Shown here: positions 55,907 to 64,000 of the stretch, one piece after another
Position numbering within the stretch: position 1 is the first letter of the stretch
Layout of the letters: every line of letters begins with the position of its first letter
Assembly (NCBI GenBank): GCA_021030905.1
Contig: JAGFMI010000026.1
Location: 372,001-436,000, forward strand
Source: Pyrenula massariospora
Lineage: Eukaryota; Ascomycota; Eurotiomycetes; Pyrenulales; Pyrenulaceae
Direction of reading: 5' to 3'
Length of the DNA stretch: 64,000 nt
Translations under genes and position numbers: made by a program
The notes under the pieces: model-generated
Told to the model about the DNA's origin: nothing
Database searches by the model: none
Seen by the model: only the letters and a program-made list of their open reading frames with translations

Positions 55907-58366
55907 ATGTGGGAACGGCCGGACAGAAATGGCGGCTTTCAACCAGGGTCACGGCCGCAGCGCGTTGGAACCGATCAGTCGCCCATCGGATTATCAGACT
56001 TGAAAGGACCTAATATCACTCCTGGACCTCAGTGGCGGAGCAAGCCTCTCAACTTGAACATTGACGCCATACTCGAGCGAGCTAAAGTGCACAAAAAATT
56101 TCAGAGCGGAAAATCTGTGCGGTTGACGTGCCACAACCTGCCCGAATTTGAAGCGCTGTACCAAGGTGACGAGGAAGAAGCTGACGCTCAACTAAGGTCA
56201 GAAGTAGAGAGACTGATTGAAGCCGTCGGAAATGACGGTGTCGAAATCTTTGGAAGCAGAACTAATCATGATCCTTCAAAGGTTACTCCCACTAGCGAAG
56301 ATTCCTCCGGAACACCTCCTTCACCGAGAGTACATTCTAGCCCTACCAACGTGTCCCAAAGCTCAACGAGCTTGGACTCTCAAAATTTTCTGGAAAAACC
56401 CCCGGAGCCTCCAGAGCTCGCCACAGTTCTGACATGCATCGACCACTTGCTATGTAACCTTGCCGTCATGCGGTACAAGAACGGCTTAATCTTGGTTCAG
56501 AATCTTCGTTGGTGCTATACGGCCGACGGTATTGTGGGAATTTTCCAGAATGCACTTGAAGAAATGAAAGATGCTCGCAAATGGCTGCTCTCCCGTTTGG
56601 TACACCACTGTCAGTTCATTGAAACGGACGTGCTGGCCCCTTTACACCAAGAAGCCTCAACATTTGCATTGTACGATCACTTGCTAGACTACATAACTGC
56701 TTATCTGGCTAAGATACTGGTACAATCGGCCGCCGGCTCGATTTGGTACCACAATACTTTAGCTATACTGGCACGGCTCTCCCGCAAAATGAGGGAACTC
56801 AAAACGAGTGCTCGGCAGCACGCGGAGGAGTGCATCGCTTTCACCGATTACCTGCACGAAGACTTGAAAGACGAAAACTCCGATGCTGGCAAACACTTCC
56901 AATTCAAGTTTGACGGATCGTCTTCTTTCGACATCATTGATGACAGCATCTATCTCAAGGACTACTTTCGCGAACAGTGCGCGTTGAGGGGACCGTTCTA
57001 CGATACTTTGATGGAAATACTCCTGGTGCTGCGACTGAGCCTGACAGACCAATCACCCAGCTTTTACAAGAAGGATTTTGACTTCAGCATTCTTGTTCAG
57101 AAAGCCGGTCATGATTCTGCATTAGTTCTGAGCTCAGACCACCAGAAAAATATCTTAATCACAACAGACGAGGTTGCAGCGACCTTTTCGCTCACCGCGT
57201 GCCGAATCCTGACTGACTTAGCTCGAAAGATGGAGGCAAGATCACGAAAACCCTTGCACGGCGCTGCCGGCTCCTTGCAGTGGTGGACCAGCGATGGCTC
57301 CAAGATGCGAGAAGGGTCAGCTTTTGTCGAACATATCAACGACGGCGTATCTACTCTCGTAGCACTCGCCTTGACAAGCACTGCGGTATCGCAGAAACTG
57401 AGCGACCTTCTAGAGTATGTATCCATTTATGGAGACGACCACGAAGATATTGTGTACTTCCAGTCGCCTTCGAGAACTCAGTTGGCGGTAACCTTCTCTC
57501 AATCGCCTATTTCATCATCTGTTTCAGACCCTACACGAGACGTTGTCAGTTTAACTCTGTACACCCAGCAACAGAAAGATGTCCAATCATGTAAGAGCCA
57601 CTTGCATCGCATCGGAAACCACCTGAACGAGCAGTACCAAAAATACAGCCCTACAATAAATTCGTGGACCATCGATGGCGAGACCATTTCTGTCAAGTGT
57701 CCCTGGGTAGTCGCGGGGATACTCGTGCCCACGGCAATAATCGCCCTAGCTGGCGTGGGACTGCTTCTATCTCCTTACAAAAAGCCCAAAAACGTGGACC
57801 CATCCAACTTCATGATCTTTCTATGGTCCATCGCCCTCTCCTTCCTCTTGGTCGGAAAAGCATTCTACGTCCCGGACTGGCCGTGGCACGACTTTCTTCG
57901 TGCCAGCGTCGCATGCCGTAGTATCAAGGAAGTGTCGCGAATCTCCGGCGTCAAGGAACAGGTCGTCGTCATGCACCTGCTATCCTATGCTCGCAGCCTG
58001 ACTCTACGAGGTCCGTACGGCGTGATATTGTTCCCGCACGCCCAGAACGAGGAAGAGTCCCCCTCGACCAAAGGCTTCTCGATCGACGTGCCCATCGACT
58101 TGCCTACTCTCTACGCTAGCGGCTTTCTGATCCTTAAGGTGAACACATTCGAAGGCCCGCGAATCGTCTGTGTTCGTGGCGGTCCTAGGGTGGACGCGGC
58201 CTTTGATACTCGATCAAATTTCACTAGCAGGATTGTCGGAGATCTACCACGACAGTCAAAGCAGTCGTCTGCTGATCAGGACATTAAGATCAGACTTGCG
58301 ACAAAGAAAATCCGGTGGCATCACGTCTACGGATTATATGTCAATAGATCGGTCAAATTTGTTTGA
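55907..58366 (+). CDS. Large unrecognised membrane protein, 819 aa
   Basis: An uninterrupted frame of 819 codons, far longer than chance. The N-terminal 160 residues are polar with a Ser/Pro/Thr-rich linker (about 110-160). A helical middle follows (CIDHLLCNLAVMRYKNGLIL, then a segment with YTADGIVGIFQNALEEM), with repeated His/Leu-rich helices. Two hydrophobic spans lie at about 600-622 (WVVAGILVPTAIIALAGVGL) and 635-655 (FMIFLWSIALSFLLVGKAF), joined by a short KKPKN loop. A C-terminal domain of about 160 residues follows (VACRSIKEVSRISGVKEQVV; later SIDVPIDLPTLYASGFLIL). No signal peptide. I do not recognise a family. The start codon is the first ATG of the frame; an upstream exon is possible. 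The gene faces the AAA ATPase across 658 bp. Confidence 0.75.
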   Translation: MWERPDRNGGFQPGSRPQRVGTDQSPIGLSDLKGPNITPGPQWRSKPLNLNIDAILERAKVHKKFQSGKSVRLTCHNLPEFEALYQGDEEEADAQLRSEVERLIEAVGNDGVEIFGSRTNHDPSKVTPTSEDSSGTPPSPRVHSSPTNVSQSSTSLDSQNFLEKPPEPPELATVLTCIDHLLCNLAVMRYKNGLILVQNLRWCYTADGIVGIFQNALEEMKDARKWLLSRLVHHCQFIETDVLAPLHQEASTFALYDHLLDYITAYLAKILVQSAAGSIWYHNTLAILARLSRKMRELKTSARQHAEECIAFTDYLHEDLKDENSDAGKHFQFKFDGSSSFDIIDDSIYLKDYFREQCALRGPFYDTLMEILLVLRLSLTDQSPSFYKKDFDFSILVQKAGHDSALVLSSDHQKNILITTDEVAATFSLTACRILTDLARKMEARSRKPLHGAAGSLQWWTSDGSKMREGSAFVEHINDGVSTLVALALTSTAVSQKLSDLLEYVSIYGDDHEDIVYFQSPSRTQLAVTFSQSPISSSVSDPTRDVVSLTLYTQQQKDVQSCKSHLHRIGNHLNEQYQKYSPTINSWTIDGETISVKCPWVVAGILVPTAIIALAGVGLLLSPYKKPKNVDPSNFMIFLWSIALSFLLVGKAFYVPDWPWHDFLRASVACRSIKEVSRISGVKEQVVVMHLLSYARSLTLRGPYGVILFPHAQNEEESPSTKGFSIDVPIDLPTLYASGFLILKVNTFEGPRIVCVRGGPRVDAAFDTRSNFTSRIVGDLPRQSKQSSADQDIKIRLATKKIRWHHVYGLYVNRSVKFV

Positions 58367-60219
58367 ATGAGACTAGGAAAAGTTTGCTGCCTTTGAAAAT
58401 GAGATGAGGAAACCGCCTTCGCCTGGCCTGCAACATCACACCACATTACCAGAGAGCCCAAGGAAAGACACCGGTCCCAAAGACCAAACGCCACTATATT
58501 CACCACTGCTCCCCATCATATCCAGTGTTCATTATGTTCACACTTTCGATTCCATCGTGCACCGCCAGACCAGCACCGACATTCAGTTCTTTGTGCGAGG
58601 CAGCTCCTTATTCAGATGATCGAGGCGGTTGCGTGATTTGTCGTAGCGCTTGGAGAGGCTACCAAGCTCATGATTCACCTGCAACACAGATTAGTAACTG
58701 CGTTGCTGTCTGAGGGGAACAAAGTATTGTTGGAAGAGTAAGAAAAAGAAATACTTGCAGTGGTGTAGATGCCGAGCCCGAGGACAGTGCAGAACGTGAG
58801 CAAAACCGCGCGGTTCGCCATGATGAATATTGGAGTGGAATGTTTGTGTGAGAGGTGAGATTGGAATGTTTACAACGATGAGTGAAGTTATGGTTGAAAG
58901 AGCTGGGGAACACTGATGCAGATCCAGAAAGGTAAAGCTTGGTAGAGCGGAGATTCAAGAGTCGGGACGGATTTGTTGTTGCCTTCTCTTCTGAAGTGTT
59001 GACGGTCTGTGAGTGTTCAAGACGTCACTCGAAGAATAGGTAGCATCGCGATAAGAGACACGTTGACTCTATCTGTGAGCCTGAGGAAGGCAACATCTTT
59101 ATATGCGCCTTCCCAGCCAAAATACCGCACAACGCGTGAATGTCTACCTTCAATCCAGCGGAAACCGTTTACCTTTTTCGTCTCAGAGTCAGATCTCCTT
59201 CCAATAAGTGGGCATCTAAATTCTATTTGCAAGCAGTAAGAGGGAAATTATCTCAGGCACCATTCTGGAGGACCATGGTTGTCAAGCGTACCCTGTTCTC
59301 GAAGTAAGGGGCCAACATCCCAGCTACTATACGATGTTTCTGAGGACGGCGAGTGCCGGTTCTAAATCTTATAGATATCTTACTTGCAATGTAGAGTGAA
59401 CAATCAATTGAAGAAGGTCTGGCGAGTCCCGATATCTCAAAAGCGAGTCAAATGAAGTGACTCCGTAAGCTTCATGGCTCAGAAGATGGTCGAACTCAGC
59501 TGCCCGTGGTTTTCCGGGCGGAGTTCGGGAGCAACCGGCTTTGCAAAGGACGAGGGTTCCACAATTCTCACCAGAAATACCTTTCCTTAACCCATTATCG
59601 CGTCTAAATATACGAAGATCATCGACAAGCTGGATTTTGAAGTTTCCTCTTCCCTCAGATCACCTAAAGCTTGTCAGCCAAAGCTCAAAACGACTGGCCA
59701 TGCAAAGAAAGTAAATAAAATTGAACGTCAGAAACACCACGATGGTTGTCTTCAAAAGAGTTCGGATTTCAACAACGTTTTACAGGTATCATCAAGGAAT
59801 CCAGAGCATCCAAAAGAGCAAAGATGAGCTTTGTGACATACCAGACCAATTGAAGACATGAATTCTTCATCCCCCAATGCTGCAAGGCGCGTCTGAGATT
59901 TGCTTGGGATATCCCTTCCTTCGGGCACAATACAGAAGTACTGCATAGCCTAGTATGCGAGATATGTAGTCAAGAATAAGCTTCTGTGAATGTGTCCTAC
60001 AAATGAAAGCTGAATTGTGGGTTAAGCTCAGGACCTCAAGGCCAGCCTTCCGATTCTATCAGTTATCTTAGCGCCCAAAGGTCCGGACCTAAACCTAATT
60101 CGGTCAGTTCTTGAAGCGTTCGTCATCTGAACTTTCTCGACAGCCCGCACCTTACTTTTTCTCTAGAACGATGTTTGGCTCCTTGTAGTCACTTATGCGA
60201 TGATCTATAAGCTTTGAGT
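58367..60219. other. Intergenic region of 1.85 kb
   Basis: No gene I can support. On the minus strand, ATG at 58821 opens MANRAVLLTFCTVLGLGIYT, a possible membrane anchor, and 58680-58609 reads VNHELGSLSKRYDKSRNRLD up to a stop. Together they look like a tiny one-span protein, but no GT..AG intron joins them in frame, so I list it only here. The rest is AT-rich and featureless. Confidence 0.4.
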
Positions 60220-61251
60220 ATGCGGATATCTCTGATTCTCCAATCGCTCCCACTCTCCACCTCCTTTGTCCTCCACCCTTCCCTCTTTCCTGCCAAACCT
60301 CTCCGGCCGTCACTCACCCAACCGTTTCTCCACTCCTCCGATGTCTACCAGCCTCCTCTCGTAATCTGGCACGGCCTCGGCGACAGCTATGACGCCGACG
60401 GCATCCAATCCGTCGCCACCCTCGCCAACAAGACCAATCCGCACACCTTTGTCCACGTCGTCCGCCTCGGAGACGACGGCCGCGCCGACCGCAGCGCAAC
60501 CTTCTTCGGCAACCTCACCGAACAGGTCCAGGAAGTCTGCGACCAGCTAGCCTCCCACCCCATCCTCTCACAATCACCCTCCATCAACGCGCTCGGCTTC
60601 TCCCAGGGCGGGCAGTTCCTCCGCGCGTACGTCGAGCGATGCAACAAGCCGCCCGTGCGGAATCTGATCACATTCGGCGCACAGCACAACGGCATCAGCG
60701 AGTTTCAGAGCTGCGCCAGCGCGACCGACTGGGTCTGTCTGAGCGCGAACGCGCTGCTGCGGGCGGGGACGTGGAGTGCACTCGTGCAGGCGAGGCTGGT
60801 GCCGGCGCAGTATTTCCGGGATCCGGAGGAGATCGAGGCGTACCTAGAGAGCAGCAATTTTCTGGCGGACGTGAATAATGAGAGACCGGGCCAGAGGAAT
60901 GAGACGTACAAGAAAAATCTGGCGAGTCTGGAGAAGTTCGTCATGTATACTTTCAAAGAGGATCAGACGGTTGTGCCGAAGGAGAGTGGCTGGTTTGCGG
61001 AGGTCAATCGGACGAATGAGGTGGTCACACCGTTGAAGGAGAGGAAGATCTACAAGGAGGACTGGCTTGGGCTGAAGGAGTTGGATGAGAAAGGCGGCTT
61101 GGTCTTTGAAGAGGTATCTGGTGAGCATATGCAGCTCCACGATGGTGACTTGGAGAAGGCGTTTAAAAAGTATCTTGCTCCAGTTTCGGCCAAGCGCAAA
61201 GAGCCAACGGACCAGCCTGGTTTCAATGATAGTCCTATGGAGGATTTGTGA
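60220..61251 (+). CDS. PPT1: Palmitoyl-protein thioesterase 1
   Basis: 343 aa, one exon. The start ATG at 60220 follows an in-frame TTG (60214) that is not needed. A hydrophobic N-terminus (MRISLILQSLPLSTSFVL) serves as signal sequence. The alpha/beta-hydrolase fold has PPLVIWHGLGDSYDADG, the nucleophile Ser128 in LGFSQGGQF, the acid Asp248 (FKEDQTVVPKESGWF) and His303 (SGEHMQLHD). The RAYVERCNKPPVRNLITFGA and QHNGISEF segments are typical of PPT1. It removes palmitate from cysteines of proteins in the vacuole/lysosome; human loss causes infantile neuronal ceroid lipofuscinosis. The 5' part is strongly C-biased at third positions. Confidence 0.95.
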   Translation: MRISLILQSLPLSTSFVLHPSLFPAKPLRPSLTQPFLHSSDVYQPPLVIWHGLGDSYDADGIQSVATLANKTNPHTFVHVVRLGDDGRADRSATFFGNLTEQVQEVCDQLASHPILSQSPSINALGFSQGGQFLRAYVERCNKPPVRNLITFGAQHNGISEFQSCASATDWVCLSANALLRAGTWSALVQARLVPAQYFRDPEEIEAYLESSNFLADVNNERPGQRNETYKKNLASLEKFVMYTFKEDQTVVPKESGWFAEVNRTNEVVTPLKERKIYKEDWLGLKELDEKGGLVFEEVSGEHMQLHDGDLEKAFKKYLAPVSAKRKEPTDQPGFNDSPMEDL

Positions 61252-61542
61252 CATAAAAACAGTGCTCTCGGGTGGCGTTGACATATTTTCTGGGTTAATT
61301 GCAGGCTTAAGCATGTTTTTAGGAAAGCCGGGTATCTGTAACGGGGAAATGTATGTGGTTGCAAGGTTTCAAACACCTATATGTACGGAAAATGTGTCTA
61401 ATGTCATTAAGCTCACAATAAGGCCGAGCATCTTCTAGCTTGTTTCATACAAAGACCAAAAAAGCTTTTGAAGCTGTCCCACTGAAGTACAGTACGTGCA
61501 TATACAAGTAGAGCCGACCCAACCACGGTAGCCTGTTCCCAC

Positions 61543-64000
61543 TCAACCATTCACGTAAGTCCTATGCTTCAATGTCCTCATCTCCTGGCTTCTCTTCCTT
61601 CTGTTTGGAAGAGCAGAGAATGGGCCCCTCCTCGCCCCTGGGTTTGCTACGCCTAACCCAGGGCTTCCACCACCACCACCCGACCTCCGTCTCGCGTCTT
61701 GAGAGCTTCTAGGTGTCCCATCAAAGCTAGTGGATGCCAAAGCCGAGGATCTCCTACGATCGAAGAAGCCAGGCCGTTCGTGTTGTGGGCCGATTTTGGG
61801 AGACGGCGATTCTAGCGGAGTGGTGTCGAGTTCTGGATAAAGGCCGATTCCTCGGTGCATTGGATCCACTCCACGGAAAGAGGCGCGACCTCGGGACGGA
61901 CCATCGACGCAGCCGACATGCGGCGGAGAGGTGCGATCAGTGGCGAGAGACTCTGGACCGTTTTCCACTTCGCTGTCTGGTGGCACTTGTGCGTCATCCG
62001 CCGCATCAGGGCCACCTTCAACCACGTTTTGTCTATTCCGCGCACGGGTTGTAGAAACACCAGTATCATGGTGTCCACGAGTGATCAGACCCTGCGACAT
62101 ACCTACGTCCTCCGGTGCAACATCTAGTCTATCCCGTATGTGTTCTTTCTTCAAAAGCCTCAGCAGACTTTCGCAAAGTCGGTCTAACACCCATTCTGTT
62201 TCGCTTTGGTCGCTTAGCATGGGGCTGTCTTCGCCAATCCAGTCCCAATTAATGACTCCATGTTCTTCCTCTTCTTCTTCCACTTCGCCAGAGCTCCCAC
62301 TTGTGAAACGGATTAGACGAGTGAATTCGACCCAGTCTTCGTAATTATACCGTCGAGTACTTTTATGCACCAGATCATCGGCGGTTTTTCGAATGGCGAA
62401 AGCAAGTTGGCGTGCCAGTTCACCTTCAGTAAGCGTTTCTTGGCGAGCAAGCTCATCGATAGAGGGAGTGGGGAGCTCGTTCTCGTCGAAGCCGGTCTCA
62501 AAACCCTTCTTAATTCGCCGTTTCTCCGCCTTGCGCTGAAGCCAGTTCAGCAGCCAAGGATTCCGTAACATAAATTTTCGGTATATACCCTTCTTCGGTA
62601 GAATTGTCCAATCTGCTAGTGTGAAAGTTCCTCGCTTGAAGGACGCAATGACTGTGTCGCCCATGTCTGAGATTAAGATGGTCATGGTAGGAACAGCTAT
62701 CAGCGACCATAGAATGAAGAAAGGTTTTCCGGCATTGGACTTTGGAGATAGATCACCGTATCCTATTGTAAGGAGCGAGACGTAGCAAAAGTACAAGGCT
62801 TGAAAATAACTGAGTTGCTGTGTTGGCGCTTCGGCTTGCCAGAACACAATTGCGCCGACACACCACAGTATACCAAAAGCCGTTACTGATATACTCAAAG
62901 CAAACCATTTTTTGAACACGGATGTCGCCCTTTGAATGTCTCGCATTGCATCAAAACGATCTTTTTCCTCCCTCATGATTAGTACCTTAGGCTTCCGATT
63001 GCGAAGGGGAGCTTTCACTATCTTCATGGTCTTGTGGAAGGTCCCCGTGCGTTTCCCTCGTCTACCGATGTTTGGCTGGCTTGAATCGGCTTCCGCCTTT
63101 GGATTCTTGAATGTTACTGTCCGGCTGCTGCTTTGGAACTTCCGTGGATTGGAAGGAGAAGATATTGTAGGAATGCTTCCACTCTGGATCTGTTTCTCTA
63201 CGTCGCCTTCCGAAATTGTCACAGAACGTTTTAGAGTCATCTGGCGCCGCCTGTTGACATGCTTCTGTATCACTTTGTCTTGACCTAACTCCCCAGCAAA
63301 TCGATGGATACTGCTTACCATCAGACCCAAAATTATAATGCCACCGACAGAGTAAGGGAAGACTAGGCCACGACCCAGGTCGTTCGTAGAATAGAAGTCC
63401 CCAAACCCAACAGTCAGGATTGTAACGTCGCAAAAGTAGAGTGCATCTGCAAAGCTCCAAGGAAGGATGTTTGAGAAAACAGCGCCTCCTATCGCTAACC
63501 AGGCGAAGAACATCATGGTCTGTAAAATCAAGTTGCGTTGGTCATCGGTAAGGGTGAAATGCTGCGGATAGTGGCCTAAGACGTAACCGAGCATATTGAT
63601 CATGAGGATCATAGATGAGAACATGTAAAGGCATGCTGCGATAACAGCATGCCAGAATCCTTGAGAGTAGACGTCACTTGGACCGGGAGGAGCATATTTG
63701 TTCATGCAGATAGTGATGCCCATTAGGATGCCAGTGGCGGCATACCACAGAATAATGGTCATTGGTAGGGCAATAATGTACCTGACCGCTTTCGTGAAAT
63801 TAAAGAGAAGGAATAGGTTGCCAACGAATCCGCACACCAAGGACGCGATGTTCAGATCAATACACCATGCAGGGTCGTGATAGCCCACTGAAGTAGCATA
63901 TGCTGACGCTACTGGCTCTGGCTGTACGACGTGATTGCGCCATGAGGTGACGAGCGCAGCTATAGACATCACATTAGCCATGGGTCCCGCGGTTGCTGCT
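61543..64000 (-). CDS. TOK1-type outward-rectifier two-pore potassium channel (5' end outside)
   Basis: No intron in the visible 812 codons. The frame stays open to the right edge (AATAGPMANVMSIAALVTSW), and family members have residues before the P-MAN segment, so the N-terminus lies beyond the window. Eight expected membrane spans with two pore loops: TVGFGD (about 190-195 from the Met at 63981) and TIGYGD (about 420-425), the TOK pattern with two selectivity filters. Between them is a long basic linker, and after span 8 a cytosolic tail of about 350 residues, acidic (EVEEEEEEHG) and then Ser/Arg/Gly-rich. It carries K+ out of the cell at depolarised voltage. Its 3' end is convergent with PPT1, 291 bp away. 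Confidence 0.94.
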   Translation of the reverse strand, partial: AATAGPMANVMSIAALVTSWRNHVVQPEPVASAYATSVGYHDPAWCIDLNIASLVCGFVGNLFLLFNFTKAVRYIIALPMTIILWYAATGILMGITICMNKYAPPGPSDVYSQGFWHAVIAACLYMFSSMILMINMLGYVLGHYPQHFTLTDDQRNLILQTMMFFAWLAIGGAVFSNILPWSFADALYFCDVTILTVGFGDFYSTNDLGRGLVFPYSVGGIIILGLMVSSIHRFAGELGQDKVIQKHVNRRRQMTLKRSVTISEGDVEKQIQSGSIPTISSPSNPRKFQSSSRTVTFKNPKAEADSSQPNIGRRGKRTGTFHKTMKIVKAPLRNRKPKVLIMREEKDRFDAMRDIQRATSVFKKWFALSISVTAFGILWCVGAIVFWQAEAPTQQLSYFQALYFCYVSLLTIGYGDLSPKSNAGKPFFILWSLIAVPTMTILISDMGDTVIASFKRGTFTLADWTILPKKGIYRKFMLRNPWLLNWLQRKAEKRRIKKGFETGFDENELPTPSIDELARQETLTEGELARQLAFAIRKTADDLVHKSTRRYNYEDWVEFTRLIRFTSGSSGEVEEEEEEHGVINWDWIGEDSPMLSDQSETEWVLDRLCESLLRLLKKEHIRDRLDVAPEDVGMSQGLITRGHHDTGVSTTRARNRQNVVEGGPDAADDAQVPPDSEVENGPESLATDRTSPPHVGCVDGPSRGRASFRGVDPMHRGIGLYPELDTTPLESPSPKIGPQHERPGFFDRRRSSALASTSFDGTPRSSQDARRRSGGGGGSPGLGVANPGARRGPFSALPNRRKRSQEMRTLKHRTYVNG

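Noticed and set aside
58609-58821. Possible tiny one-span protein on the minus strand
   Set aside because: Both halves look plausible, but no GT..AG intron connects them in frame.
60214-60219. Two-codon longer start for PPT1 (TTG)
   Set aside because: A normal ATG follows at once and gives the expected signal sequence.

Overview
The window looks like nuclear DNA of a filamentous ascomycete (Pezizomycotina). The signs are short introns, mostly 44-90 bp, with GT..AG ends and CTAAC/CTGAC-like branch sites; pyrimidine-rich leaders; and fungal-only families such as an NSDD/SUB-1-type GATA factor, an outward-rectifier TOK channel, a Zn2Cys6 regulator and a fungal P450. A leotiomycete is possible, but that is a guess. 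I rebuilt exon structures by eye. Every multi-exon model listed sums to a multiple of three and restores family motifs that the single open frames split.

Layout. 0-7.5 kb: C-terminal end of a Swi6/MBF-like protein (cut by the window), a low-complexity fungal protein behind a long CT-rich leader, and an old-yellow-enzyme-type oxidoreductase. 8.3-9.0 kb: 3' half of a zinc-metalloprotease-like gene. 9.6-16 kb: UPF2/NMD2 (8 exons, minus strand), an 82-aa protein and the Golgi Qb-SNARE BOS1. 16-25.3 kb: a gene-free stretch of almost 8 kb ending in an nsdD-type GATA factor. 25.3-29.8 kb: no supported gene. 29.8-34.2 kb: a xylitol/sorbitol dehydrogenase divergent from a seven-exon P450. 34.7-41.6 kb: a housekeeping block with a small membrane protein, the PPG1 phosphatase, CCT1 and cytosolic prolyl-tRNA synthetase (the last two divergent). 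42.3-51.2 kb: a DAL5-type transporter convergent with a Zn2Cys6 regulator, a secreted SurE-like protein and a second, fuller metalloprotease-like gene. 51.9-58.4 kb: a CENP-L/Fta1 candidate, an AAA ATPase and, divergent from it, a large membrane protein I do not recognise. 60.2-64 kb: palmitoyl-protein thioesterase and the TOK channel (5' end outside the window).

Conserved functions present: mRNA surveillance (UPF2), ER-Golgi traffic (BOS1), protein folding (CCT1), translation (ProRS), phosphatase signalling (PPG1), lysosomal/vacuolar depalmitoylation (PPT1) and development (NSDD). Accessory functions (P450, MFS plus regulator, secreted hydrolase-like proteins) sit between them. The least explained parts are the two metalloprotease-like copies 41 kb apart, whose HExxH motif is split by an intron at the same place, and the 819-aa membrane protein facing the AAA ATPase. 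No CRISPR, rRNA, convincing tRNA, viral fossil or intact transposon was seen.
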